Shown: positions 1-11,358 of the stretch, one piece after another
Position numbering within the stretch: the stretch's first letter is position 1
Layout of the letters: each line of letters starts with the position of its first letter
Assembly: GCA_964036295.1 (NCBI GenBank)
Contig: OZ038468.1
Coordinates: forward strand, 14,336,683-14,400,682
From: Plumapathes pennacea
Taxonomy: Eukaryota; Cnidaria; Anthozoa; Antipatharia; Myriopathidae
Direction of reading: 5' to 3'
DNA: 64,000 bases
Translations under genes and position numbers: made by a program
The notes under the pieces: generated by a model
Databases searched by the model: none
What the model was told of the DNA's origin: nothing
What the model saw: only the letters and a program-made list of their open reading frames with translations

Positions 1-198
1 ATGACCGCTGAATCAAAAATAGTTTAAGAAATTGCTGAAGCTGCCTGCTTGTCTGAAAAAGAAAACGCGTGTTCCACGGTGTTCGAAGGAGTCCGTGTAT
101 GGTTCCCCCACGTCACCAAACATGCAAACAAACAACACAAAGAAACGTCCTTCATGTATAACACAATTAAGGGGCACGTGAGGATTTCTCTCCCGTGT

Positions 199-271
199 TT
201 TATTCACCCTTAAACCCAAGCCTTTTTCTTCAATGCGTCCCTAGCCACACGAGGATCAACTGTTTGTTAAT
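199..271 (-). terminator. 3' noncoding terminal exon and poly(A) signal, array copy 1
   Basis: On the minus strand a pyrimidine-rich tract ending in CTCTCTTGCAG (acceptor, exon starts at 271) is followed by about 70 bases and an AATAAA signal (199-204). The same arrangement recurs downstream of every array copy, at 4149-4223, 7809-7881, 10026-10098, 13382-13433, 21717-21789 and 26063-26136. It pairs with a conserved GTGAGTC donor just after the stop codon of each copy. I infer a 3' UTR intron and a noncoding last exon; transcripts would confirm this. Confidence 0.6.
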
Positions 272-572
272 CTGCAAGAGAGGAAATAAAACCATAAGAA
301 AGCATCTTTTTTTTTAAGTTTCCTAAGTTTAACTGGACGAGGTTCCCTCAAATCTCATTTGCACCCAGACGGCAAACCCGTTAGAAAAGTCGCTCTGTGC
401 TCAATTTTCTGAGCCAAACCTACCTAAAATAGAGTGCGATTTTTGAAAAAGCCGGAACTTTTGGTGTGTGTATACTGGCGCATTGCTTGATGGCGTGGAA
501 CTAATACAAGACTTCTGACAACGTAAGAATCCTCGACATTTGCTGCTAACATTGCACCAAAAATCAACGAGA

Positions 573-742
573 GTGGTGTTACACTGACCAACGCCGCTCA
601 AAATGCACACAACTTTCTCACAAGCTTTTGAAAAGATTTCAAAAACGTACAACATGATGCAGCACTGCAAATATTGCAAAAACTCGTTCGAGGTTGGGTG
701 CTATACCTGAACGATATTTAACGTAGCATCGTATAGTTGCAA
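573..742. repeat. Short interspersed repeat in the 3' UTR intron of array copies
   Basis: A block of about 170 bp runs from GTGGTGTTACACTG to a CATCGTATAGTTGCAA end. Related blocks lie in the same position in copy 2 (about 4770-4936), copy 4 (about 10400-10568), copy 5 (about 13745-13910), copy 6 (about 23380-23535) and copy 7 (about 28348-28517). A better preserved stand-alone relative with a central inverted repeat lies at 60361-60555. It is probably an old MITE-like element that sat in the array unit before amplification. Small open frames across it are not genes. Confidence 0.55.
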
Positions 743-761
743 ATCGGCGGTGTCAAAACGG

Positions 762-1160
762 CCGGGGGGTACTCAATAGGAATTTGGGTGGGGTGTTCCG
801 CTGACTCTATAAAACCCTGACCCTATTTAAGACACAAAAATGGAAATTTTGCTACCCTGTCTAAGACAAAGTGCTCTAATTTGATACCCTGTTCAAGACT
901 AAGTTTAGATAAGTTAGCCTGCGTTGCACGCGTTTCCACTGGAACATATGAAGAAATCGAGTGAAAATGACGAGAGCAAAAATGTGGTTGAAGGGGGAGG
1001 GGAAGAGGATAAAATCTTGAGAAAATAACCCTATTTAAGACACGAAAATGTAAAATTTGATACCCTGTTTAAGACAGAAGACCCTGAAAATGATACCCTA
1101 TCGGGCGGAAAATACCTATATAGGAAATATATGGGAGTACCCCCCCCCCCCCCCCCGGGG
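762..1160. mobile_element. MITE-like element with CCGGGGGGTACTC termini, inserted in copy 1
   Basis: The 399-bp element starts with CCGGGGGGTACTC and ends with its inverted counterpart (GAGTACCCCC...GG). It is flanked by the direct repeat GTCAAAACGG (752-761 and 1161-1170). The nearly identical array copy 4 has a single GTCAAAACGG at the corresponding place (about 10578-10587) and no element, so it is an empty site. An inverted partial relative lies at about 62500-62740. There is no coding capacity; the open frame at 1057-1320 is spurious. Confidence 0.8.
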
Positions 1161-1207
1161 GTCAAAACGGCTCATAAAAAGACTCACCATCAGATCTGCT
1201 GGTACCA

Positions 1208-1944
1208 CTAAGCGCATGGGCAAAGACGGCGCACCAAAGGATGACTACCGGCACAATCTATTCTTTCAGGGACACTGCGGGAAGTCCCATAATAACACAT
1301 ATTATTCGTTGGTGCAATAAAGGGGATTATAGTGTACGGTGTAGTGTTTCCACTTGCACAAGTAGAACCAAGGTCTGCAAACATTTTCACTACATCTCCA
1401 TCTTTCGGAAAACCTCTGAACGCGACACACTCCATGAGTGACTTTCTACAAAAGGTGTCACAGCTTTCCCCAAGTTCTGCTACGAAGTACTTGTTGGCTT
1501 GAAAAGAGAAGAATAAATTAGGATTGTCTTTGCATACTATTATCGCCTTAATATTGAACATTATAGTATCGTTAGTTACTCGTCAAGTTAAGCTCCATTT
1601 TGAAAGGCCAGCCATTCAAAGATTGAGCTATCCAATGCCATATGACTCAATTGAAATTAAAGTAATATCAGAAAATCTGTGAAGTAACCGTAAACTAAAG
1701 AGGAGCCACTCAAGGAGACCTACAGACATCAAAGCCATTCGTCTGTAGTATCCAACACACATGCAATACATACATCACACACATACATACGCAAACACAT
1801 GCATAACATACATGGAGCACATGCTCTTTCCAGTGAAGCGAAATCGTTCTTTAGTTCAGTGAACTTATTCCTGCAAGTTTGAGCCATGGCGGCGCTGATC
1901 GCCACGAAGACAATCAAGAGCAGCAGAAGGGTTTTTGTGTTCAT
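1208..1944 (-). CDS. Secreted cysteine-rich protein, array copy 1
   Basis: There are two coding exons: 1944-1812 (start, signal peptide) and 1497-1208 (cysteine-rich part, TAG stop). The donor GTATGT and acceptor TTTTCAAG join in phase 1. The predicted protein is 140 residues. Residues 1-21 form a signal peptide with a leucine-rich core and likely cleavage after AMA. Residues 22-44 form a short charged helix bounded by Cys24 and Cys42. Residues 45-140 form a domain with Cys57, 61, 68, 91, 112, 126, 137 and 139, ending RRLCPCA. The spacing and ending resemble the C-terminal cysteine-rich tail of MGAT5 (GT18) enzymes; no catalytic glycosyltransferase part is present. A 5' UTR intron (acceptor just upstream of GTTACAATG) and a 3' UTR intron (donor at 1187) are inferred. 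The molecular role is unknown; it is probably extracellular. Confidence 0.8.
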
Positions 1945-2697
1945 TGTAACCTGATAAAAAAGAACAGAGAAATTAATGGCGTGGTCACAAGAGGCCCAGG
2001 CTCTTGTTGTATTATATATTGCGGAACATAAGATTGTAAAGAACTGGGGTGTATGAAGGAAAGTAACGATCTCGATATATCGTAGGATTATGAATGATAC
2101 TAGAAACAAGTAACGTCCTGTAACTTTTATTGTGGTCTCTTGAATGTGTGTGAGGGGAGAATTCTCGATAGGATTTCAACAGTTAATAGTGGCCATAAGC
2201 AGCCTGAAATCGACACACTAGAGTCACGAGAAACGACAAACAGCAGGAAGCACAGGTTTGTTTTAAATTTTATTTAGAATCCTATAATTTAACAAGATCG
2301 TTCCTTTCCGATCCCCCACAAGAGAATGGGCCGCCTGTGGCGCGATATATTAGTTCGACATTACACCAGACTATGCAACAAATGAACATTTGCGCAATGG
2401 ATCTAGTCGGTTGAGTTGGAGGAACCAAAAAGATATGGTACAGGCTTTAGAGTCCTTCTCGCAAAAAACAAATTAGATTATAGCTGTACACAAGGGAAAG
2501 CAGGCGAAAGAACTGTCGGCCGGTCTATCACACGGACCGGATTTAGAGAAAATATTCGTGTCAAGGCGTTTTTTTACGCAAGTTTGATAGGGATGTATAT
2601 TTATAATACAAGGACTATGAGACTTGAAAATAGGTCAAAGCTGTGAAGGACGAGAAGAAATTTAATAAACAAGACCGCGTTACTTACGTGCACAGAA

Positions 2698-2880
2698 CTT
2701 TCAGTGATTTCTGAGTTAATTGATTTGAAGTGTTGCTGATCTTGATGAGCAGAAGAGATGTACTGCACTCGTGTAGTCAAAATAACCGGACGTGTCTCTA
2801 GTTGCGTAAGGTGAATTTCAAATGCTTGAAGGCATGGCAACGTTGACTGGTTTGAAAACATCCAAATTGCTTTGAACAAG
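2698..2880 (-). other. Probable 5' noncoding exon, array copy 1
   Basis: On the minus strand a strong donor (CAC|GTAAGTAA) lies at 2698/2697. It would splice to the acceptor CTGTTCTTTTTTATCAG directly before the start-codon exon. Equivalent donors occur at 6471 (copy 2), 11930 (copy 4), 15439 (copy 5), 25028 (copy 6) and 30028 (copy 7). The upstream end (transcription start) is not resolved; 2880 is approximate. Copy 3 has lost this segment. Confidence 0.5.
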
Positions 2881-4140
2881 CCAAGTCTATTGAAAGTATT
2901 GTTTATGCACCATCAGAATTAGGCTTCTTTCAAAACCTGGGCCCGATTGTACAAGCATGTTAGCGCCAGACAACGTATAAATCGTTAATCAATTGATAAA
3001 TAAGCTTAAACGTTAACACTTATCCACTGGATTGTGATTGTGTTCACCTAGCTCGTTTAGCTTTAAAGTTATATCTAGGTAACCATTATTTTGTGGTAAT
3101 TTCTAATAACAAACTCATTTCAATTCTTAGTATAAATAACCACTACTCATCTATCTGAACTTATCCGGTGAGCAGCATTATGCACTCTTTGAACAACTGG
3201 ACCCCAAATATCAGTTTAGAGTGTCATAAAAATACGAGATGGGATTGCTATTTACATTCAAAACAAACTATTTTGCCTGTAAATATGGTAAATTGAGATT
3301 ATTTTTATGTTTTCTCATTAAGTATGACAAGTGTCATAACAATGTCAAAACCGGTTCCCATTTTGAAGCAGCGACAAAAAAGTATCGCATATGACAGGTG
3401 TCTTTCAATTGGACAAAACGACACGACACGAACGTCACGAAACGATACGACACGAACATCGATCACGGACGCCTGTTCAATGCAAAAGGTGAAGACGAGT
3501 ACGGACAGGGAAACTGAAAGTGCATGTCGCGGATGAAAGTAACATTCTGGGCGACGAAAAATGTTAAGTGATAAAATTGTTGACAGACCCTCTGTGAAAT
3601 TGATTACGCGCGCGATTACGTGCGCCGCTCGAGTTTGGACCCTGACCTGAGTTGTTGTTTGAAGACTTACTGAATAAAAAGCCTGTTCAACAAAACCCTA
3701 TTAGCCTCACAGGCACAACATTCGTGTGACAAATCGGTCCCTGATTACTATAGTATTACACTGCAAACTGTCCGTCTACTTTCCCCTCCTTTTCCCGCCA
3801 AGATCGTGTGAGCGATTGGCGAGCGCTAGAGTAACAAGTGCGGTAGGATCAGGGCGCGTAGAGAATCCTGGGTTTAGCCCACTGAACTACAAAGTCTGCA
3901 CTTGAATTCACATTTTGTGCAATGACCGCTGAATCATAAACTAGTTTAAGAAATTGCTGAAGCTGAAAGCTGATCGTCTGAAAAAGAAAACGCATTCCGC
4001 GGTGTTGAAACTGGAAGCCCGTGTATAGCTACTCCGCGTCACCACACATGCAAAACACACACACACACACACACACACGCACGCACGCACAAAAAAAACG
4101 TCCTTCATGTAAAACACAATTAAGGGACACGTGAGGGCAT
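2881..4140. other. Array spacer between copies 1 and 2
   Basis: This spacer holds sequence repeated between all array units and no convincing gene. Recognisable parts are a TAAGCTTAAACGTTAACAC block, a patch of short direct repeats with ACGACACGAAC (about 3415-3465), a GATTACGCGCGCGATTACG block, and a terminal CA microsatellite (4054-4090). The open frames here (such as 3324-3536) recur only as repeat sequence with indels, so I do not call them. Regulatory sequences of copy 1 probably lie at its left end. Confidence 0.6.
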
Positions 4141-4148
4141 TCTCTCCC

Positions 4149-4223
4149 GTTTTATTCACCCTTAAACCCAAGCTTTCTTTTTCAATGCGTCCCTAGCCAC
4201 ATGAGGATCAACTGCTGGTTAAT
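4149..4223 (-). terminator. 3' noncoding terminal exon and poly(A) signal, array copy 2
   Basis: The acceptor ...CTCTCTTGCAG precedes 4223 on the minus strand and AATAAA is at 4149-4154. The arrangement matches copy 1. Confidence 0.55.
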
Positions 4224-4977
4224 CTGCAAGAGAGGAAATAAAACAGTAAGAAAGCATCATTTTTTGAGTGTTCTGAGCTTACTGACAAGGTTCCCTCAAA
4301 TCTCATTTGCATCCAGATGGCAAACCAAAAGAGGTTAAAAAAGAAACAAGTCCTTCAATTGTCTCTAGCCCCTCGTTAACTGGGATCGATCCTAAATCAG
4401 TACCTATAGGATTGCATTCACTGTGTTGAAAAATCGGTCAGATCAATGTGTAAGAAAACATTCAACCTCGTTCCCAGAGTCGTTCCTTTCCGGCTTCGAG
4501 AGGACATTGTCTGGGAACGAGTTTGGAAACTTCGACTGTTCACCTAGGCTCCCGTTTATCTTAGATTGGTTACGCTTAAAAAAATACAAAAATCGTTCAG
4601 GTCAGCCGTAAAAAGGAATTCATCCCAATTATCAACGAACAACCACACTCTCAAAACTGTTTGTATACCGGCGTCTTGCTTTGATGGCGTGGAACTATAA
4701 TGTACAAGAGTTCTAAGGTCCTCGACATTTGCGCTAATACTGGTTGCGTGCACCAAAAATCGACGGGAGTGGTGTTACGCTGGTCAACGCCGCTCAAAAT
4801 TCACGCAACTTTTTCGCAAGTATTTGAAACGACCTAAAAACGTACGGCATGATGCAGCACTGCAAATATTGCGAAAAATCGTTCGAGGTGGGGTGTTACA
4901 CTTAAACGATTTTAACATAACATCGTATAGTTGAAGTAGCAGCTTATAAAGACTCACCGTCAGGCCTGCCTGCACCA

Positions 4978-5736
4978 CTAAGCGCATGGGCAAAGACGGC
5001 GACTCAGAGCATGACTAGCGGCACAATCTATTCTTTCAGGGACACTGCGGGTCTCTCGATAAATGCAGGATTTATAGTGTACGAAATAGGAGGGCGTGTA
5101 TGGAAGGTTGGAGGGCGCATGACCTGCACAAGTAAAACCAAGTCTTTCAAACATATCCACTACATCTCCATCTTTCGGAAAACCTCTGAACGCGACACAC
5201 TCCATGAGTGATTTTCTACAAAAGTCGTCACAGCTTTCCCCACGTTCTGATACGAAGTACTTGTTGGCTTGAAAAGAGATGAATAAATTAGGATTGTCTT
5301 AGCATACTATTATCCTAATATTGAACATTATAGTATCGTTAGTTACTCGTCAAGTTAAACTCCATTTTGAAAGACTAGCCATTCGAGCATTAAGCTATCC
5401 TGCGATATAACTCAAGTGAAATTAAATTAAAATCAGCAAAACTGTGAAGTAACGTAAACTAAAGAGGAGATACTCAGGAGACCTACAGACATCAAAGCCT
5501 TTCGTCTGTAATATCCAACACATATGCGTTACATACATTACACACATACACATAAACATGCATCACATACATGGAGCACATGCTCTTTCCAGTGCGGCGA
5601 AATCGTTCTTTAGCTCAGAGGCGATATTGTTCTTGAGCTCAGAGAACTTATCCCTGCAAGTTTGAGCCAGCTGAGCCATGGTGGCGTTGATCGCCACGAA
5701 GACAATCAAGAGCAGCTGAAGGGTTTTTGTGTTCAT
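4978..5736 (-). CDS. Secreted cysteine-rich protein, array copy 2 (longer helix)
   Basis: Coding exons are 5736-5571 and 5267-4978, phase 1 junction, giving 151 residues. It has the same signal peptide type and the same eight cysteines in the second exon, ending SRRLCPCA. Compared with copies 1, 4 and 5 the first exon is 33 bp longer. Three residues are added near the signal cleavage site, and eight residues (a repeated SELKN-type segment) lengthen the helix between the two N-terminal cysteines. The loop between the fourth and fifth cysteines of the domain is quite different from the other copies. All splice sites, the stop and flanking noncoding exons look intact. Confidence 0.78.
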
Positions 5737-6471
5737 TGTAACCTGATGAAAAGGAACAGAGAAATTAATGGCGTGATCACAAGCGGTCTAGGCTCTTGTT
5801 GTATATAACGGAACATAAGATGGTAAGGAACTGATGTATGGAGGAAAGTAACCATCTCGATATCTCTTAGAATTATGAATAATGCTAGAAATTAACGTCC
5901 TGTAACTTTTATGATGGTCTCTTAAATGTGTGTGAGGGGAGAATTCTCGATAGGATTTCAACAGTTAATAGTGGCCATAAGCAGCCTGAAATCGACACAC
6001 ATAGAGACACAAGAAACGACAAACAGCAGGAAACGCAGGCTTGTTTTGAATTTCATTCAGAATCCTATTAAATTAACATATAATTTCTTTCCGATCCCCT
6101 CCACAAGAGAATGGGCCGCCTGTGGCGCGATAAGTTCGAAATTGCACCAGACTATATGCAACAAATGAACACTTGGGCAGTGGATCTAGTCGGCGGAGTT
6201 GGAGGAACCAAAAACATTAGGTACAGTATTCAGAGTCATTCTCGCAAAAGCAAATTAGATTATAGTTGTACACAAGGAAAAGTAGGTGAAAGAACTGTCG
6301 GCCGGTCTATCACACGGGTATTTAGAGAAAATATTTGTGTCAGGGCGTTTTTTACGCAAGTTTGATAGGGACGTGTATATTAATAATCGACAATGACTAC
6401 GGGACCTGAACTCAAGTCAAAGCTGTGAAGGAGGAGAAGAAGTTTAAATATACAAGACGTTGTTACTTACG

Positions 6472-7808
6472 TGCACAGAACTAAGATTTCAGTCAACTGA
6501 TTTCAAGTGTGCTGATCTTGAGCTGAAAGATGTACTCACTCATAAGGTCAAGATAAACTGACGTGTTTCTAGTCGCGTGAGGTGAATTTCAAAAGGACCA
6601 AGACATGGCAACGTTGGCCCGTTTGAAAACATCCAAAGTTGTTTTGAATAAGCCAAGTCCATTCATAATATTGTTTATGTACTATTAAAAGTAGGCTTCT
6701 TTCTAAACCCGGGCCCGAATGTACAAGCGTGTTAACGCCAGCCAACGGATAAATCTTTATCCAGTTAACAAATAAGCTTAAACGTTAACACTTATCCACT
6801 GAATAGTGACTGTGTTATCTAGCTCGTTGGTATCCATTATCTTGTAGTATAGCCTCAAAATATTTTCCTAATAACAAAATTATTTCAATTCTTAGTATAA
6901 ATAAACACTATTAGTCTGTCTTAACTTATCCGGTGAATAGCATTATCCACTCTTTAAACAGCCGGGCCCTAAAATCAGTCTGATCAAAAAACGAGACGTG
7001 ATTGCTATTTCACATAAAACGAAAAATTTTACCTGAAAGTATGGTGAATTTAGATCATTTTTTAATGTTTTCTTATTAAGCATGGCAAGTGTCATAACAA
7101 TGTCAAAAGCGTCTACCATTTGCTATGACAAGTGTATTCCAATTGGACGAAACGACACGACACGAACGTCACCGTCGCCTGTTCAATGCAAAAAGTGAAG
7201 GCGAATACGGACAGAGAAACAGCAAGTGCATGTCGCGAATAACAGTAACATTCTGGGCGATGAGGAATGTAGGGCGAAAAAATTGTTGACAGACCCTCAG
7301 TGAAGTTGATTATGCGCGCGATCACGTGCGCCGCTCGTGTTTGGACACTGATCTGAGTTGTTGTTTGCAAAACCCTGTTAGTCTCACAGGCACAACATTC
7401 GTGTGACAAATTGGCCCCTGATTACTATAGTATTAGATTGCAAACTGTCCCTACTTTCCTTTCTATTTCCCGCCAAGATCGTGTGAGCAATTGGCGAGCG
7501 CTAGAGTAACAAGTGCGGTAGGATCAGGGCGCGTAGAGAATCCTGGGTTTAGTCCACCGAACTACAAAATCTGCACTTGAATTTACATTTTTTTCAAGAC
7601 CGCTGAATCAAAAACTAGTTTAAGAAATTGCTGAAACTGCCTGATCGTCTGAAAAAGAAAACGTATTCCGCGGTGTTGAAACTGGAAGCCTGTGTATAGC
7701 TCCTCCGCGTCACCAAACATGCAAAACACACACACACACACACACACATAAAGAAACGTCCTTCATGTAAAACACAATTAAGGGACACGTGGGGGCATTC
7801 TGTCCCGT
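6472..7808. other. Array spacer between copies 2 and 3
   Basis: This is repeat-unit spacer homologous to 2881-4140, with substitutions and small indels. It includes a CA microsatellite at about 7725-7748. No gene is supported; the minus frame at 7113-7409 resembles one at 9368-9637 only because both are spacer repeats. Confidence 0.55.
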
Positions 7809-7881
7809 TTTATTCACCCTTAAACCCAAGCTTTCTTTTTCAATGAGTCTCTAGCCACATGAGGATCAACTGTTTGTTAAT
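7809..7881 (-). terminator. 3' noncoding exon and poly(A) signal of pseudogene copy 3
   Basis: The conserved acceptor (CTCTTTTGCAG) and AATAAA (7809-7814) are still present although the coding part is broken. Confidence 0.45.
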
Positions 7882-8230
7882 CTGCAAAAGAGGATATAAA
7901 ACCGTAAAAAACTATCATTTTTGAGTGTGTGTCCTGAGCTTACTGACAAGGTTCCCTCAAATAGTCTCACTTGCATCCAGATGGCAAACCAAAAGAGGTT
8001 AAAAAAGAAACAAGTCCTTCAGTTGCCTGTTGCCCCTCGTTAACTGGGATCGATCCGAAATCAGTATCTATAGGATCGCATTCACAGTGTTAAAAAGTCG
8101 GTCAGATCGATGTGTGAAATTGGAACGCGTTCACAATGTTTAACAATCAGTCACTCCCTACAGATCGATCTAAGAAAACAAGCCGGCAGTGCATGCTAGT
8201 AACAGCTTATGACTCACCTCCAGGCCACCA

Positions 8231-8985
8231 CTAAGCGCATGGGCAAAGACGACGTACATGTCCAGCGGTACAATTTATTGTTTGGGGGACTCCGGTATTT
8301 TCATAACAGTAATTATCCGATTTTCGAATACAAGGGTTATCAGTGAAGTAGTAGGCTTGTCCACTTGCACAAGGGAGAGCAAGTCTTCCAAATACCTCCC
8401 CTGTATTTCCGTTTCTCGGGAAACCTCCTTGCTCGATACATTCCATTCTCCTGTATTTCCGTCACTCGGAAAACCCCCTTGTTCGACACATTCCATGCCA
8501 GACCTTCTACAAAAGTCGTTACAGCTTTCCGCTGGTTCTGCTATGAAGTACTTGGTGCCTTGAAAAGAGAAGAATAAATTAAGTATATTAATTGTAATAT
8601 GAAACATTTTATAGTAACCTTATTTACTCGTCAGGCCGAATTTTATTTGGAAACGTTCTCATTGAAATGTTGAGATATCCAATATGGTGTAATAAAATTT
8701 AGTAAAATTACGCAAAACTGGAAAGTAACAAAAATTAAAAGCAGATACTAAAGGGAGATCTACAGACATCAAGCCCGGACATCAGGCAACGTTTCATCGA
8801 TACTACACACACACGGCCGCATATATACACCACATACATATACATATAATTTTACACGCACATACATACTTGCACAATCCCACTCCAGGTCTTCAATCTG
8901 CTCTGCCAGTTAATTCTTCAATATCCTCTGCCAGTTCTTCACTCTCGCCTTCCAATGTGTCAGCAAGGTTTGTCAGACGAGTGAT
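8231..8985 (-). pseudogene. Array copy 3: broken cysteine-rich gene
   Basis: The cysteine-rich exon is recognisable at 8558-8231 and ends in RRLCPCA with the usual post-stop donor. A 50-bp segment is present twice in tandem (8397-8446 and 8447-8496). Fifty bases is not a multiple of three, so the frame shifts in the middle of the domain. The two units differ at several positions, so the duplication is not brand new. The N-terminal exon is only a remnant (about 8870-8985): the GCA A|GTATGT donor and a degenerate helix segment remain, with a stop, and no signal peptide is found. Upstream the unit is replaced by unrelated repeat (8990-9105). Probably non-functional. Confidence 0.75.
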
Positions 8986-8986
8986 A

Positions 8987-9055
8987 ATAAATTTCCACAG
9001 GTTTGTCGTGGTGTTGACTCTTATTTACCACGATTTACGTCGTCACATGGTCAAA
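8987..9055. repeat. Dispersed repeat fragment (TTTACCACGATTTACGTC)
   Basis: About 60 bp containing GACTCTTATTTACCACGATT is nearly identical to 41070-41133 inside SNX27. It marks the junction where copy 3 lost its signal exon and 5' noncoding exon; array spacer resumes at about 9108. Confidence 0.55.
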
Positions 9056-9107
9056 ATGTTGTGGACTCACGAGGCGCTTCGCCGAGTGAAGTCAAAATAG
9101 CCTATTT

Positions 9108-10025
9108 TGTTTAGCTTTAAAGTTATATTTAGGTAACCATTATCTTGCAGTATAGTCTCAATATAAATTCTAATAACAAACTCATTTCAAGTCTTAGTAT
9201 AAGTAAACACACCGGTGAATAGCATTATCCACTTTTTGAACAACCGGACCCTAAAATCAGTCTAGAGTGTCATCAAAATACGAGACGTGATTGCTATTTC
9301 ACATTGACGAAAAATTTTACCTGCAAATATGGTAAATTCAGATCATTTTTTAATGTTTTCGTATTAATCACGGAAAGTGCAATAACAAAACCGGCTTCCA
9401 TTTGCTATGACAAGTGTCTTCCAATTGGACGAAACGCGACACGACACGAACATCAATCACGGACGCCTGTTCAATGCAAAAGATGAAGGCGAATACGGAC
9501 AGGAAAACTGAAAGTGCATGTCGCGAAAAACAGTAACATTCTGGGCGATGAGGAATGGAGGGTGATAAAATTGTTGACAGACCCTCAGTAAAGTTGATTA
9601 CGCGCGCGATCTCGTGCGCCGCTCGTGTTTCGACCATGACATTAGTTGCTTTGTGAAGACTCGTGCGACAGATTGAACCCTGATTACTATAGTATTAGAC
9701 TGCAAATAGTCCCTCCTTTTTCCGCCAAGATCGTTTAATCGAGATATTGAGCGCGTCTGTAGGAACAGGGCGCGCGAAGAATCCTGGGTATCGTCCACAA
9801 CTTCGATTGAATTCATATTTTTGTGAAATGACCGCTAAATCAAAAATAGTTTAAGAAATTGCCGAAGCTGCCTGCTTGTCTGAAGAAGAAAACGCGTGTT
9901 CCACGGTGTTCGAAGGAGTCCGTGTATAGTTCCCCCACGTCACCAAACATGCAAACAAACAACACAAAGAAACGTCCTTCATGTATAACACAATTAAGGG
10001 GCACGTGAGGATTTCTCTCTCGTGT
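9108..10025. other. Array spacer between copies 3 and 4
   Basis: This is a shortened version of the repeat-unit spacer. From about 9829 it becomes nearly identical to the first bases of the window, marking the left end of the duplicated block shared by copies 1 and 4. No gene seen. Confidence 0.55.
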
Positions 10026-10098
10026 TTTATTCACCCTTAAACCCAAGCTTTTTTTTTCAATGCGTCCCTAGCCACACGAGGATCAACTGTTTGTTAAT
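10026..10098 (-). terminator. 3' noncoding terminal exon and poly(A) signal, array copy 4
   Basis: AATAAA is at 10026-10031 and the acceptor precedes 10098. Nearly identical to copy 1. Confidence 0.6.
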
Positions 10099-10625
10099 CT
10101 GCAAGAGAGGAAATAAAACCATAAGAAAGCATCTTTTTTTTTAAGTTTCCTAAGTTTAACTGGACGAGGTTCCCTCAAATCTCATTTGCACCCAGACGGC
10201 AAACCCGTTAGAAAAGTCGCTCTGTGCTCAATTTTCTGAGCCAAACCTACCTAAAATAGAGTGCGATTTTTGAAAAAGCCGGAACTTTTGGTGTGTGTAT
10301 ACTGGCGCATTGCTTGATGGCGTGGAACTAATACAAGACTTCTGACAACGTAAGAATCCTCGACATTTGCTGCTAACATTGCACCAAAAATCAACGAGAG
10401 TGGTGTTACACTGACCAACGCCGCTCAAAATGCACACAACTTTCTCACAAGCTTTTGAAAAGATTTCAAAAACGTACAACATGATACAGCACTGCAAATA
10501 TTGCAAAAACTCGTTCGAGGTTGGGTGCTATACCTGAACGATATTTAACGTAACATCGTATAGTTGCAAATCGGCGGTGTCAAAACGGCTCATAAAAAGA
10601 CTCACCGTCAGATCTGCTGGTACCA

Positions 10626-11358
10626 CTAAGCGCATGGGCAAAGACGGCGCACCACAGAATGACTACCGGCACAATCTATTCTTTCAGGGACACTGCGGGA
10701 AGTCCCATAATAACACATATTATTCGTTGGTGCAATAAAGGGGATTATAGTGTACGGGGTAGTGTTTCCACTTGCACAAGTAAAACCAAGGTCTGCAAAC
10801 ATTTTCACTACATCTCCATCTTTCGGAAAACCTCTGAACGCGACACACTCCATGAGTGACTTTCTACAAAAGGTGTCACAGCTTTCCCCAAGTTCTGCTA
10901 CGAAGTACTTGTTGGCTTGAAAAGAGAAGAATAAATTAGGATTGTCTTTGCATACTATTATCGCCTTAATATTGAACATTATAGTATCGTTAGTTACTCG
11001 TCAAATTAAGCTCCATTTTGAAAGGCCAGCCATTCAAAGATTGAGCTATCCAATGCCATATGACTCAATTGAAATTAAAGTAATATCAGAAAATCTGTGA
11101 AGTAACCGTAAACTAAAGAGGAGCCACTCAAGGAGACCTACATCAAAGCCATTCGTCTGTAGTATCCAACACACATGCAATACATACATCACACACATAC
11201 ATACACAAACACATGCATAACATACATGGAGCACATGCTCTTTCCAGTGAAGCGAAATCGTTCTTTAGTTCAGTAAACTTATTCCTGCAAGTTTGAGCCA
11301 TGGCGGCGCTGATCGCCACGAAGACAATCAAGAGCAGCAGAAGGGTTTTTGTGTTCAT
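10626..11358 (-). CDS. Secreted cysteine-rich protein, array copy 4 (near-twin of copy 1)
   Basis: Coding exons are 11358-11226 and 10915-10626, giving 140 residues. Signal peptide, helix and ten cysteines are as in copy 1; the few differences include LGFTC for LGSTC and SHSVV for SHPLV before the RRLCPCA end. The surrounding 2.3 kb is also nearly identical to copy 1, showing a very recent duplication or conversion. The MITE present in copy 1 is missing here. Upstream of the signal exon, about 190 bp of the unit (equivalent to 2262-2445) is deleted. Confidence 0.8.

Noticed and set aside
401-679. 92-residue frame repeated at 10228-10506
   Set aside because: The two are identical only because the surrounding DNA is duplicated; other array copies break the frame, and it lies in repeat sequence.
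3324-3536. 70-residue plus-strand frame, repeated at 12530-12772
   Set aside because: Falls in array spacer with short direct repeats and shows indels in other units.
3941-4171. Minus-strand frames with CVCVCV runs (also 13123-13347, 21505-21696 and 25928-26113)
   Set aside because: Translations of CA microsatellites.
8275-8607. 110-residue frame overlapping array copy 3
   Set aside because: Starts in intron sequence and continues out of frame past the 50-bp duplication; it is the broken pseudogene, not an alternative protein.
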